A stretch of 64,000 nucleotides of DNA, taken from contig NZ_LHVO01000029.1 in assembly GCF_001269925.1 (NCBI RefSeq), positions 27,053 to 91,052 on the forward strand, given 5' to 3'. The translations under genes and the position numbers were made by a program. Source of the stretch: Pseudomonas sp. MIACH (lineage in GTDB: Bacteria; Pseudomonadota; Gammaproteobacteria; Pseudomonadales; Pseudomonadaceae). The notes beneath the pieces were generated by a model. It saw nothing but the letters and a program-made list of their open reading frames with translations, did no database searches and was not told where the DNA came from. Below are positions 34,437 to 43,402 of this stretch, one piece after another. Position 1 is the first letter of the stretch; the number at the start of each line of letters is the position of its first letter.

Positions 34437-35378
34437 ATGAGTAAAAACAGGTACCCCCGATTACTAGGCTTTTTGCCGCTGCTTGGCATGATGTTAATGC
34501 TGGGAGGCTGCAAGTGGACCTTGATGGACCCGAAAGGACAGATCGGTCTGGATCAACGAAACCTGATCATCACTGCCACCCTGCTGATGCTGTTGGTCGT
34601 GGTGCCTGTGATCATCATGACCTTTGCCTTCGCCTGGAAATACCGCGCGTCGAACACCAGCGCGACCTACGCGCCTAAGTGGTCGCACTCCACCAAGATC
34701 GAAATCGCGGTGTGGCTGGTCCCGATCCTCATCATCATCGCCCTGGGTTACATCACCTATAAGTCGACCCACGAGCTGGACCCGTACCGTCCGCTGGAGT
34801 CCGACGTCAAGCCGATCAACATCGAAGTGGTCGCGCTGGATTGGAAGTGGCTGTTCATCTACCCGGACCTGGGTATCGCCACGGTTAACCAGATTCGCTT
34901 CCCTGAGAACACCCCGCTTAACTTCCGGATCACCTCCGACGCTGTGATGAACTCGTTCTTCATCCCTGCCCTGGGCGGTCAGATCTACGCGATGGCAGGT
35001 ATGCAGACCCGACTGCACCTGATCGCCAACGAAAAAGCTGAAATGGAAGGCATCTCCGCGAACTACAGCGGCGCTGGCTTCACCGGCATGAAATTCAAAG
35101 CGATCTCGACGAGCCAGGAAGATTTCAACGCCTGGGTAGCCGAAGTCAAGGCCGCACCTAAACAGCTTGATCAAGCTGAATACGACGCCCTGACCAAACC
35201 AAGCCAGAACAACCCAGTCGCTCTGTACTCCACGTATGAGCCGAACCTGTTTCAGAAAATCGTCGACAAGTACGAAGGTATGAAGCCAGGCAAGCCGGTC
35301 AAGCACGAGAAGAAAGAAGTGGCCGCGGTTGAAGGTTCTGACACGGGCTCGCATTCAACTGCTGGGGCAGAGGAGTAA
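34437..35378 (+). CDS. cyoA: Cytochrome bo3 ubiquinol oxidase subunit II
   Basis: CyoA (313 residues) is a lipoprotein: the lipobox is LMLGGC near residue 25. Two membrane helices follow (about 45-70 and 90-110), then the periplasmic cupredoxin domain (DWKWLFIYPDLGIATVNQI, FRITSDAVMNSFFIPALGGQIYAMAGMQT). The CuA ligands of cytochrome c oxidases are absent, as expected for a quinol oxidase. The ATG at 34437 is chosen because it places the lipoprotein signal correctly. The C-terminus has a charged tail typical of Pseudomonas CyoA. Confidence 0.95.
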   Translation: MSKNRYPRLLGFLPLLGMMLMLGGCKWTLMDPKGQIGLDQRNLIITATLLMLLVVVPVIIMTFAFAWKYRASNTSATYAPKWSHSTKIEIAVWLVPILIIIALGYITYKSTHELDPYRPLESDVKPINIEVVALDWKWLFIYPDLGIATVNQIRFPENTPLNFRITSDAVMNSFFIPALGGQIYAMAGMQTRLHLIANEKAEMEGISANYSGAGFTGMKFKAISTSQEDFNAWVAEVKAAPKQLDQAEYDALTKPSQNNPVALYSTYEPNLFQKIVDKYEGMKPGKPVKHEKKEVAAVEGSDTGSHSTAGAEE

Positions 35379-35381
35379 ACG

Positions 35382-37400
35382 ATGTTTGGTAAATTAAGTT
35401 GGGATGCGGTCCCGTTCCACGAGCCGATTGTGATGATTACCATCGCCATGATCGCGCTGGGTGGTCTGGCACTGTTTGCAGCAATCACTTATTTCAAGAA
35501 GTGGACCTACCTGTGGACCGAGTGGCTGACGTCGGTCGACCACAAGAAAATCGGTGTCATGTACGTCATCGTTGCCATGGTCATGCTGCTGCGTGGTTTT
35601 GCCGACGCCATCATGATGCGTACCCAGCTGGCCATGGCCACCGAGGGTTCGCCTGGCTACCTGCCGCCTGAACACTATGACCAGATCTTCACCGCCCACG
35701 GTGTGATCATGATCATCTTCATGGCGATGCCTTTCTTCACCGGCCTGATGAACCTTGCCTTGCCGCTGCAGATTGGTGCGCGTGACGTTGCCTACCCGTT
35801 CCTGAACTCCCTGAGCTTCTGGCTGCTGGTTTCCGGCGTGGTGCTGATCAACGTATCCCTGGGCGTCGGCGAATTCGCCAAGACCGGTTGGGTTGCGTAT
35901 CCGCCATTGTCGGGTATCCAGTACAGCCCTGGCGTGGGTGTGGACTACTACATCTGGGCGCTACAGTTATCAGGACTCGGGACGACGCTGACGGGGGTCA
36001 ACTTCCTGGCCACCGTGCTGAAAATGCGCGCCCCTGGCATGAAACTGATGGACATGCCGATCTTCACCTGGACCTGCACCTGGGCCAACGTCCTGATCGT
36101 GGCTTCGTTCCCGATCCTGGCCGCGACCATGGCGCTGCTGTCGCTTGACCGTTACCTGGATTTCCACATTTTCACCAATGAACTTGGTGGCAATCCAATG
36201 ATGTACGTGAACCTGTTCTGGGCATGGGGTCACCCTGAGGTGTACATCCTGATCCTGCCAGCGTTCGGTATCTTCTCCGAAGTGATCTCGACCTTTACCG
36301 GCAAGCGCCTGTTCGGTCACCACTCGATGGTCTACGCCTCCGGCGCGATCTCGGTGCTGGGCTTCATGGTTTGGCTGCACCACTTCTTCACCATGGGTTC
36401 GGGGGCCAGCGTCAACGCCTTCTTCGGCCTGGCGACAATGCTGATTTCCATCCCGACGGGGGTGAAGCTATTCAACTGGCTGTTCACCATTTACCACGGC
36501 CGTCTGCGCATCACCAGCCAGGTTCTGTGGACCCTGGGCTTCATGGTGACCTTCGCCATCGGTGGCATGACCGGCGTACTGCTGGCCATCCCGGGTGCTG
36601 ACTTCGTCCTGCACAACAGCCTGTTCGTGATCGCTCACTTCCACAACGTGATCATCGGTGGTGCTGTATTCGGCTACATCGCTGGTTTCAGCTTCTACTT
36701 CCCGAAAGCGTTCGGCTTCAAGCTGCACGAAGGTTGGGGCAAGGCTGCATTCTGGTTCTGGATCTCGGGCTTCTTCGTCGCGTTCATGCCGCTCTATGCA
36801 CTGGGCTTCATGGGCATGACCCGTCGTCTGAACGCCACCACCAACCCTGAGTGGGTGCCGTACCTGTACGTCGCCATGTTCGGTGCAATCATGATCGCTG
36901 TGGGTATCGCCTGCCAGTTGATCCAACTGTACGTGAGCATCCGTGACCGTAAGCAGAACGCTTGCGACTCCGGCGACCCATGGAATGGCCACACCCTGGA
37001 ATGGTCGACCTCGTCGCCACCGCCGTTCTACAACTTCGCCGTGATCCCTACTGCGAACACCATTGATGCGTTCACCGAAGCCAAGGAAGACGGTACTGCG
37101 TACCAGAAGCCTAAGCACTACGAACCGATCCACATGCCAAACAACACCGCCACTGGCGTGGTGATGGGTGCGCTGTTGACCGTGTTCGGTTTCGCGATGA
37201 TCTGGCACATCTGGTGGCTGGCGATCGTGGGCCTGGTAGGCACCATCGGTTACTTCATCGTCCACGCTGCACGTGATGATCAAGGCTACATGGTGCCGGT
37301 CGAAACGATCGAACGCATCGAAGCCGAGCAGCACGCTCGCCTGGTCGCCGAGAAGAAAATCCCGGCCAACCGTGTAGAAACCTCGTTGGAACAGGCTTAA
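35382..37400 (+). CDS. cyoB: Cytochrome bo3 ubiquinol oxidase subunit I
   Basis: CyoB (672 residues) holds haem b, haem o3 and CuB and pumps protons. The haem-copper signature [17 protein letters not shown] (CuB His and the His-Tyr pair), the HH pair in [12 protein letters not shown] and the haem ligands in [12 protein letters not shown] are all present. About 15 membrane helices are expected. It starts 3 bases after cyoA. Confidence 0.98.
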   Translation: MFGKLSWDAVPFHEPIVMITIAMIALGGLALFAAITYFKKWTYLWTEWLTSVDHKKIGVMYVIVAMVMLLRGFADAIMMRTQLAMATEGSPGYLPPEHYDQIFTAHGVIMIIFMAMPFFTGLMNLALPLQIGARDVAYPFLNSLSFWLLVSGVVLINVSLGVGEFAKTGWVAYPPLSGIQYSPGVGVDYYIWALQLSGLGTTLTGVNFLATVLKMRAPGMKLMDMPIFTWTCTWANVLIVASFPILAATMALLSLDRYLDFHIFTNELGGNPMMYVNLFWAWGHPEVYILILPAFGIFSEVISTFTGKRLFGHHSMVYASGAISVLGFMVWLHHFFTMGSGASVNAFFGLATMLISIPTGVKLFNWLFTIYHGRLRITSQVLWTLGFMVTFAIGGMTGVLLAIPGADFVLHNSLFVIAHFHNVIIGGAVFGYIAGFSFYFPKAFGFKLHEGWGKAAFWFWISGFFVAFMPLYALGFMGMTRRLNATTNPEWVPYLYVAMFGAIMIAVGIACQLIQLYVSIRDRKQNACDSGDPWNGHTLEWSTSSPPPFYNFAVIPTANTIDAFTEAKEDGTAYQKPKHYEPIHMPNNTATGVVMGALLTVFGFAMIWHIWWLAIVGLVGTIGYFIVHAARDDQGYMVPVETIERIEAEQHARLVAEKKIPANRVETSLEQA

Positions 37401-37403
37401 ACC

Positions 37404-38030
37404 ATGTCGAACTTAGTGACCAATGCTGGACACGCCCATGTCGATGACCATGGGCACGATGACCATCACCACGACTCCGGGCCAATAACCGTCTTCGGTT
37501 TCTGGCTCTACCTGATGACCGACTGCATTCTGTTTGCGTCGATCTTCGCGGTGTACGCGGTACTGGTAAACAACGTAGCGGGTGGCCCGTCGGGCCACGA
37601 CATCTTCGAACTGCCTTACGTGCTCGGCGAAACCGCCTTGCTGTTGTTCAGTTCGATCACCTACGGCTTCGCCATGTTGGCCTTCTACAAGGGCAACAAG
37701 AAAGGCGTGCTGACCTGGCTGGGTATGACCTTCCTGTTCGGCCTGGGCTTCATCGGCATGGAGATCAACGAGTTCCACCTGCTGATCTCCGAAGGCTACG
37801 GCCCGCACCGTTCCGGTTTCCTGTCGGCGTTCTTCACGCTGGTCGGCACCCACGGTCTGCACGTAACTGCCGGCCTGCTGTGGATGGCGGTGATGATGTA
37901 TCAGGTCAATAAACACGGCCTGACCAACACCAACAAGACTCGCCTGACTTGCCTGAGCCTGTTCTGGCACTTCCTGGACGTGGTCTGGATCTGCGTCTTC
38001 ACCGTTGTTTACCTGATGGGGACTCTGTAA
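37404..38030 (+). CDS. cyoC: Cytochrome bo3 ubiquinol oxidase subunit III
   Basis: A 208-residue subunit with five membrane helices. The N-terminus is unusually rich in His and Asp ([17 protein letters not shown]), a feature shared with CyoD here. [23 protein letters not shown] and the closing [19 protein letters not shown] are family-typical. Its stop codon overlaps the cyoD start (TAATG). Confidence 0.96.
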   Translation: MSNLVTNAGHAHVDDHGHDDHHHDSGPITVFGFWLYLMTDCILFASIFAVYAVLVNNVAGGPSGHDIFELPYVLGETALLLFSSITYGFAMLAFYKGNKKGVLTWLGMTFLFGLGFIGMEINEFHLLISEGYGPHRSGFLSAFFTLVGTHGLHVTAGLLWMAVMMYQVNKHGLTNTNKTRLTCLSLFWHFLDVVWICVFTVVYLMGTL

Positions 38031-38371
38031 TGGCTAATGCACACTCCCATGACCATGACAGCCATGATTCGAGCCACGGCAGCGTTAAGTCGTACGCCAT
38101 CGGCTTCATCCTGTCGGTAATCCTGACGCTCATCCCGTTCGGTCTGGTGATGTACCCGACCCTGCCGAAGTCGATCACCTTGATGATCGTACTGGCGTTC
38201 GCGGTGATTCAGGTTCTGGTTCACCTGGTGTACTTCCTGCACCTGGATCGTTCTAAAGAGCAGCGCGATAACGTGATTGCGTTCGTGTTCGCAGGCTTAG
38301 TAATCCTGCTGCTGGTTGGCCTGTCGATATGGATCATGTTCAGCATCCATACGTTCATGATGGCGAAGTGA
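38030..38371 (+). CDS. cyoD: Cytochrome bo3 ubiquinol oxidase subunit IV
   Basis: CyoD (113 residues) is the small assembly subunit with three membrane helices (VKSYAIGFILSVILTLIPFG, MIVLAFAVIQVLVHLVYFLH, then a third). The N-terminus HSHDHDSHDSSHG is His-rich. ATG at 38030 overlaps the cyoC stop; the longer ORF from 37949 is a read-in of cyoC sequence. Confidence 0.96.
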   Translation: MANAHSHDHDSHDSSHGSVKSYAIGFILSVILTLIPFGLVMYPTLPKSITLMIVLAFAVIQVLVHLVYFLHLDRSKEQRDNVIAFVFAGLVILLLVGLSIWIMFSIHTFMMAK

Positions 38372-38382
38372 GGTAAGACCCG

Positions 38383-39270
38383 ATGTCGCTTAAGCACTTT
38401 ATCCAAATCACCAAACCGGGGATCATTTTCGGTAACGTGCTTTCTGTGGCGGGCGGTTTCTTCCTGGCCTCCAAGGGACATGTCGATCTGGCCATCTTCC
38501 TGGCTGCGATGATCGGCACGTCCCTGGTGGTAGCTTCCGGTTGTGTCTTCAACAACTGCATCGACCGTGACATCGATATCAAGATGGAGCGCACCAAGAA
38601 TCGCGTGCTGGTCCAGGGGCTTATTTCCCTGAAACTGGCGCTGATCTTCGCGACCGTCCTGGGTGTTGCCGGTGTGGTCTTGTTGTACAAGGTGGCCAAC
38701 CCGCTGGCGGCGTTGTTTGCCGTGATCGGTTTTGTCATCTACGTCGGCCTCTACAGCCTGTACCTCAAGCGCAAGTCGGTTCACGGCACGCTGGTGGGCA
38801 GTCTGTCGGGGGCGATGCCGCCGGTGATTGGTTATGTGGCTGTGACCAATAGCTTCGACATGGCTGCGCTGGTGCTGCTGGTGATGTTCAGCCTGTGGCA
38901 GATGCCGCATTCCTACGCCATCGCGATCTTCCGCTTCAACGACTACCTGGCGGCTTCGATTCCGGTCCTTCCGGTCAAGCGTGGCATCCAGGTCGCCAAG
39001 AAGCACATCCTGCTCTACATCCTGGCCTTCCTTGTGGCGACCTTGATGTTGACCTTCAGTGGCTACGCCGGCATGAGCTACCTTGCCGTCGCCGCCGCCA
39101 TGGGCATGTACTGGTTGTACATGGCCTGGACCGGCTACAAGGCGGTGGATGACACCGTCTGGGCGCGCAAGCTGTTCGTGTTCTCGATCTTCACCATCAC
39201 CGCGCTCAGCGTGATGATGTCCCTGGATTTCCAAGTGCCGAAAGAGCTGTTGCTGACCTACGCACACTGA
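38383..39270 (+). CDS. cyoE: Protohaem IX farnesyltransferase (haem O synthase)
   Basis: CyoE (295 residues) adds the farnesyl chain to haem b to make the haem O used by CyoB. The UbiA-family motif [18 protein letters not shown] is present, and the second Asp-rich region ([17 protein letters not shown]) binds the prenyl diphosphate. About nine membrane helices. It ends the operon before a terminator. Confidence 0.96.
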   Translation: MSLKHFIQITKPGIIFGNVLSVAGGFFLASKGHVDLAIFLAAMIGTSLVVASGCVFNNCIDRDIDIKMERTKNRVLVQGLISLKLALIFATVLGVAGVVLLYKVANPLAALFAVIGFVIYVGLYSLYLKRKSVHGTLVGSLSGAMPPVIGYVAVTNSFDMAALVLLVMFSLWQMPHSYAIAIFRFNDYLAASIPVLPVKRGIQVAKKHILLYILAFLVATLMLTFSGYAGMSYLAVAAAMGMYWLYMAWTGYKAVDDTVWARKLFVFSIFTITALSVMMSLDFQVPKELLLTYAH

Positions 39271-39290
39271 GTGTCCGAGTAGTAAAAAGG

Positions 39291-39320
39291 CCCCGCCTTC
39301 GAAAGAAGCGCGGGGTTTTT
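39291..39320 (+). terminator. Intrinsic terminator after cyoE
   Basis: CCCCGC-CTTC pairs with GAAG-C-GCGGGG around GAAA, followed by TTTTTTATT. Confidence 0.88.
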
Positions 39321-39374
39321 TATTGAGTGACCTTTAAACTATGACCAAACCCAACCCATGCAGGAAGCAAAGTG

Positions 39375-40073
39375 ATGAGTAAAAAAGCCGTTATGGTGTT
39401 CAGTGGCGGTCAGGATTCGACGACCTGCCTGATCCAGGCGCTGCCGCTGTATGACGAAGTGCACTGCATCACCTTCGATTACGGTCAGCGCCATGTGGCG
39501 GAAATCGAAGTCGCCCAGCAGCTTGCCAAGCAACTCGGGGCCACCGTTCACAAAGTGATGGACGTGTCCTTGCTCAACGAACTGGCGATCAGCAGCCTGA
39601 CCCGCGACAACATCCCGGTGCCGACCGTGAACAGCTCGGGGGAAAGCCTGCCGAGCACCTTTGTGCCGGGCCGCAATATTCTGTTTTTAACCCTGGCGGC
39701 CATCTACGCGTATCAGGTCAAGGCCGAGACGGTGATCACCGGCGTGTGTGAAACCGACTTTTCCGGCTACCCCGATTGCCGCGATGAATTCGTCAAGGCC
39801 CTGAACCAGGCGCTCAAGCTGGGCATGGAATACGACGTACGCCTGGAAACCCCGCTGATGTGGCTGAACAAGGCTGAGACCTGGGCACTGGCGGATTACC
39901 ACCAGCAACTGGACCTGGTCCGCGAGCAGACATTGACCTGCTACAACGGCATTATCGGTACCGGCTGTGGCCAGTGTGATGCCTGCAACCTGCGGGCACG
40001 CGGCTTGAATGAGTACCTGCAGAACAAGACAACGGTCATGCAGAGCCTGAAGCAGAAGTTAAAGCTGAACTAA
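39375..40073 (+). CDS. queC: 7-cyano-7-deazaguanine (preQ0) synthase
   Basis: QueC (232 residues) makes preQ0 from CDG in queuosine synthesis. The PP-loop is [11 protein letters not shown]; a zinc site of four Cys is at the C-terminus ([22 protein letters not shown]). [16 protein letters not shown] is also diagnostic. ATG 39375 is used (the preceding GTG at 39372 is unlikely). queE is not beside it in the window. A convergent queuosine-precursor transporter gene follows, giving a small synthesis-plus-salvage pair. Confidence 0.95.
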   Translation: MSKKAVMVFSGGQDSTTCLIQALPLYDEVHCITFDYGQRHVAEIEVAQQLAKQLGATVHKVMDVSLLNELAISSLTRDNIPVPTVNSSGESLPSTFVPGRNILFLTLAAIYAYQVKAETVITGVCETDFSGYPDCRDEFVKALNQALKLGMEYDVRLETPLMWLNKAETWALADYHQQLDLVREQTLTCYNGIIGTGCGQCDACNLRARGLNEYLQNKTTVMQSLKQKLKLN

Positions 40074-40085
40074 CCCCCCCACTGC

Positions 40086-40120
40086 GCAGCTATCGAGCCT
40101 CGCCAAGGCTCGATAGCTGC
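40086..40120. terminator. Long perfect hairpin between convergent queC and transporter genes
   Basis: GCAGCTATCGAGCCT (40086-40100) and AGGCTCGATAGCTGC (40106-40120) are perfect 15-bp complements with loop CGCCA. There is no clear T tract on either side, so it may act as an mRNA-end barrier for both genes rather than a classic terminator. Confidence 0.6.
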
Positions 40121-40128
40121 TACGCAAA

Positions 40129-41007
40129 TCAGGCAGTGGCGTTGGTCAGGTAGCGCTTGAACAACGAGCGCGCACCGTAGGCCGGCAGGATATTGAAGAA
40201 CGCAAAGCCGACTTTGATCGCGATCTGTACGTAGATCATGCTCAGGATGTCGCTGGTCTGCATGGCGCCGTAGAACGCGATGAAGCAGAACAGGAAGCTG
40301 TCGATAATCACCGCGAAGAACGTACTGAGGAATATGCGCAGGTACAGGTATTTGGAATTGGTCAGCTCTTTGATCTTGCACAGCAAATACGAGTTGATGT
40401 TTTCCGAGACCAGGAACGACACCGAAGAGGCGATCAACACCGACGACACCTGGACGATCACGTCGTTGTAAGGTCCGTCGAGTTTCCAACCCGGCAGGCC
40501 GGGGAGAAAGGTCGAGCCGTACAGCAGGATGATGATCATCGCGTTGCTGGCAAAGGCAAACAGAATGGCCTTTCTGGCGAGTCTCAAGCCGAAGTTTTCG
40601 TTGAGCAGGTCTACGATCAAAAAGGTCAGCGGGTACAGGAAAGTGCCGGGCGTGACGATGATGTCGAGCGACTCGATGTAGATCGGTTTGGTCGCGGCGA
40701 TGCTGGTGAAAATATAAAAAGTGAACAGCAGCAGGTTCAGGATGATGTAGATCATCCATGAATTTTCATTACGATCATTGAGGTCGTATGCGGTCACCGC
40801 ACCGCCTTGGGAATAGAACTTCTTGTACAGGTTTTTAACTTCCATTTTATTTAAGTTGTCCATGATTTCGCTGTTGATGACTTCGCTCAACTTGACCCGG
40901 ATGATCTTGCCCGTGGCGATGATCATGATCACGGCCAGGCTCTTGTCATTTTCGAACCCAAGCAGTTTGTACTTGCTGTTTTCGATCTCGCTTTCATACG
41001 TGGTCAT
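40129..41007 (-). CDS. Queuosine-precursor transporter (VUT/DUF165 family) with extra N-terminal domain
   Basis: A 292-residue protein. From about residue 85 it is a six-helix QPTR/YhhQ-type transporter (LNLLLFTFYIFTSIAATKPI, GTFLYPLTFLIVDLLNENFG, DSFLFCFIAFYGA, IKVGFAFFNILPAYG) for preQ0/preQ1 or queuine uptake. YhhQ of E. coli has about 221 residues; here about 80 soluble residues are added in front (LLGFENDKSLAVIMIIATGK...MEVKNLYKKFYSQGG). The extension is Lys/Asn/Ile-rich and its codons are more A+T-rich than those of neighbours, hinting at transfer. It overlaps the upstream regulator gene by 14 bases. Confidence 0.85.
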   Translation of the reverse strand: MTTYESEIENSKYKLLGFENDKSLAVIMIIATGKIIRVKLSEVINSEIMDNLNKMEVKNLYKKFYSQGGAVTAYDLNDRNENSWMIYIILNLLLFTFYIFTSIAATKPIYIESLDIIVTPGTFLYPLTFLIVDLLNENFGLRLARKAILFAFASNAMIIILLYGSTFLPGLPGWKLDGPYNDVIVQVSSVLIASSVSFLVSENINSYLLCKIKELTNSKYLYLRIFLSTFFAVIIDSFLFCFIAFYGAMQTSDILSMIYVQIAIKVGFAFFNILPAYGARSLFKRYLTNATA

Positions 41008-41599
41008 TGAAGCGCTCCTCAATGATGTCGCCCAGTACACACAGGCGTTCTGAGTTGACGCAGGCCTCACGACTGATCAACAGCGCCTGAGTGACCCTGT
41101 CGAACACCAGCTTTTCCTTGGTGTCGCTCGATGAACCCTTCTGGATGATCAACAGGTCACCGGGTTCGTTCACACCCGCGATGGGATGCTCCAACCGCAC
41201 GCCGATCAGGTTATGGGACGTGCCGAAGTAGTACGTGAGCGGGAAGAGGGTGGCCAGTTCGCCAATGCGCTTGTCGAGGTGCTGCATGACCTGGCTTTGC
41301 TTGAGCACAGGCACGGCCGCCGGGTTCATGTTGCCTTGGGGCGAGACACTGCTCTCGATGATTTCCTTGGCTTCAAAATCGATGGTCTCGATTTCCTCGT
41401 AGGACACGCCGAAGAAATCTGAAATCTTGCGCAGGGTCGACTGTTGAACGTTGACGACCTTGCCTTCGAGGATGTTGTAGATGGTGGTACGCGTCAGGCC
41501 GGCGGCGTTGCACAACGACAGTTGAGTCTCGCCGCGGCTCTTGATCAGGTACTTGATGTTGCTCTTCAAATGTTCGGTTTTTTCTCGTCTGTGCATCAC
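40994..41599 (-). CDS. XRE-family regulator with C-terminal LexA/S24-like domain
   Basis: A 201-residue regulator. The N-terminal helix-turn-helix is GETQLSLCNAAGLTRTTIYNILEGK (about 24-48). The C-terminal half (VRLEHPIAGVNEPGDLLIIQKGSS) resembles the S24-like sensor fold, but no Ser/Lys protease pair is obvious, so it is probably a ligand-binding version. Start is GTG 41599 or ATG 41596, after AAAAGGAAG. It overlaps the transporter gene (one operon) and is divergent from the SHMT-like gene across about 300 bases. Confidence 0.8.
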   Translation of the reverse strand: MMHRREKTEHLKSNIKYLIKSRGETQLSLCNAAGLTRTTIYNILEGKVVNVQQSTLRKISDFFGVSYEEIETIDFEAKEIIESSVSPQGNMNPAAVPVLKQSQVMQHLDKRIGELATLFPLTYYFGTSHNLIGVRLEHPIAGVNEPGDLLIIQKGSSSDTKEKLVFDRVTQALLISREACVNSERLCVLGDIIEERFNDHV

Positions 41600-41812
41600 G
41601 TGCTCACCACTTCCTTTTAGTAAAAACCGTTGATCTTTGAAGACGGGCCGCCGGCTGTTTCAGCGATGAAGTGCCCATCCAGGGCGTTCAGGCTTCGCGG
41701 CGGGCGCAAGTGTTGCACGCGTGCGGCTCAAGAATAAAGCCCCGGATGCTCGGCATGGCCCGGGGGCAAGGCAAATGGCCATGCGCTCGACAAAGGGGGA
41801 CAAAAGCGAACA

Positions 41813-41847
41813 TTTAATTTGGAAAATGTTTAATTTCCTGTTTAATT
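41813..41847 (+). promoter_or_regulatory. Three TTTAATT direct repeats upstream of the SHMT-like gene
   Basis: TTTAATTT (41813), TTTAATTT (41829) and TTTAATT (41841) lie 16 and 12 bases apart in an otherwise G+C-rich divergent promoter region between the XRE regulator and the SHMT-like enzyme. They may be operator half-sites or overlapping promoter elements. The rest of 41600-41903 shows no gene I can support. Confidence 0.4.
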
Positions 41848-41903
41848 GGGCGCCACGGTTCAGGACGGACCGACACGTAGTGACCAAGGAAGGGACATTG
41901 CCC

Positions 41904-43259
41904 ATGGCAGTCAATACCGTACACCTGCAGGATCAGGCTGACCTGTTGCGTCGAGGCATGGCGGAGCTGCATGCCGAAGACCTGGAGCTGGCGATGCTGC
42001 TGGACGCAGAAGTGGCGCGCCAACACCGCACGCTGTCATTGGTCGCGTCCTCCTGTGCGGTCAAGCCCCGCACCCTGGTGGCCTCCGCGTCTGCACTGGT
42101 CAATATCACCGCCGAGGGCGCGCCTGGCCGACGCCATCGGGCGGGCTGCGAGAATGTCGACCTGGTCGAGTCGCTGGCTATCCGCAGGGCGCGTGAACTG
42201 TTCGATGCCCACTACGCCGGCGTGCAGTCGCACTCGGCTTCCAACGCCAACGCCCAAGTGCTGTCCGCCTTGCTTGAACCGGGGGATACCTTGCTGGGCA
42301 TGGCCCACGATCACGGTGGGCACCTGACCCATGGCAGCCCCGCTGTATTTACCGGTGCCTACTACAAGGCCATCCGCTACGGCACGACCGCCGAGGGCCT
42401 GATCGATTACGAGCAGGTGCGCAGCTTGGCGCTTGCCCATCGTCCGCGCATCATCATCTGCGGGGCATCGGCGTATTCACGGGTGGTGGATTTCGAGCGG
42501 TTTCGTGCTATTGCCGATGAGGCCGGCGCGATCCTGCTCGCCGACATTTCTCATATTGCGGGGCTGGTCGTGACGGGGCGGCACCCGAGCCCGATCAACG
42601 CCGCGCACGTCACCACTACCTGTACCCACAAGCAGCTCGGTGGACCGCGCGGTGGCCTGATCCTGTCTGGCCGCGACACCCATACCAAGGTGCCGGGCTT
42701 GAGGGCGACCTTCAGCCGTGTGCTGGATCAAGCCGTTTTCCCACGCATGCAGGGCGCGCCTGCGGTCAATATGATCGCCGCCAAAGCGGCAGCGCTGGGC
42801 TACGCGATGACGCCGGCGTTCGACGCGTGCATGGGGCGGATTCGCACCCTGGCCGATGAAGTCGCCAGTGCGTTTCAGGCCCATGACTATGAAGTGGTCG
42901 GCGGGCGCAGTGAAAACCACACCGTGCTGATTCGCTTGCGCGGCGGCATGACCGGTGCCATCGCCGAGTCGGCGCTGGAGAGCTGCGGTATCGTGGTGAA
43001 TAAAAACCGCATACCGGGGGAGACGCGTTCGTCTGCGGTTGCCAGTGGCTTGTGTATCGGCACGGGCTCCATGGCGCAACGCGATGTGGATACCGATGGT
43101 TGTCGGCACATCGTCGATCTGGTGTGCCGGGTACTCGACAGTGTCACCCCGCTGGGGGAGCACGAATACCGGCTTGAACCACACTTGCAGCAACAATTGC
43201 GCTTAGAACTCGAGGCCTTGTGCGCGAAATACCCTATCGCTGACTACGGGGGACATTGA
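41904..43259 (+). CDS. Divergent SHMT-like PLP enzyme lacking key substrate residues
   Basis: A 451-residue member of the serine hydroxymethyltransferase fold. PLP contacts are kept: HDHGGHLTHG, ADISHIAGLV (Asp and His) and the lysine in TTCTHKQLGGPRGG. Aligned by eye to E. coli GlyA, substrate residues change: Tyr55 to Thr, Tyr65 to Arg (APGRRHRAGCE versus YPGKRYYGGCE) and the carboxylate-binding Arg363 to Cys (SGLCIGTGSM versus SGIRVGTPAI). It is therefore unlikely to be ordinary GlyA; a transaldolase-like or decarboxylated substrate is possible. Start MAVNTVHLQ follows AAGGAAGGG. Divergent from an XRE regulator. Confidence 0.85.
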   Translation: MAVNTVHLQDQADLLRRGMAELHAEDLELAMLLDAEVARQHRTLSLVASSCAVKPRTLVASASALVNITAEGAPGRRHRAGCENVDLVESLAIRRARELFDAHYAGVQSHSASNANAQVLSALLEPGDTLLGMAHDHGGHLTHGSPAVFTGAYYKAIRYGTTAEGLIDYEQVRSLALAHRPRIIICGASAYSRVVDFERFRAIADEAGAILLADISHIAGLVVTGRHPSPINAAHVTTTCTHKQLGGPRGGLILSGRDTHTKVPGLRATFSRVLDQAVFPRMQGAPAVNMIAAKAAALGYAMTPAFDACMGRIRTLADEVASAFQAHDYEVVGGRSENHTVLIRLRGGMTGAIAESALESCGIVVNKNRIPGETRSSAVASGLCIGTGSMAQRDVDTDGCRHIVDLVCRVLDSVTPLGEHEYRLEPHLQQQLRLELEALCAKYPIADYGGH

Positions 43260-43272
43260 AACCCGCGCCGAA

Positions 43273-43309
43273 AAAAAGCCCCGTCTTCGCAAGCAGTACG
43301 GGGCTTTTT
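43273..43309 (+). terminator. Intrinsic terminator after the SHMT-like gene
   Basis: AAAAAGCCCCGT pairs with ACGGGGCTTTTT around 13 bases. Confidence 0.88.
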
Positions 43310-43402
43310 CATAGGGCTCGGTTAAATCCTGCGCGCCTTGTCTCGTCATACCCTTCTATACGAGTTGTGCGAATCCATCCCCGCCTACAAGGAGTAGTCA
43401 CC

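Noticed and set aside
39271..39374. preQ1 riboswitch before queC
   Set aside because: The gap holds the cyoE terminator and only about 55 further bases, with no preQ1 aptamer-like stem and A-rich tail that I can see.
41904..43259. Annotation as glyA serine hydroxymethyltransferase
   Set aside because: Key substrate residues aligned to Tyr55, Tyr65 and Arg363 of GlyA are replaced.
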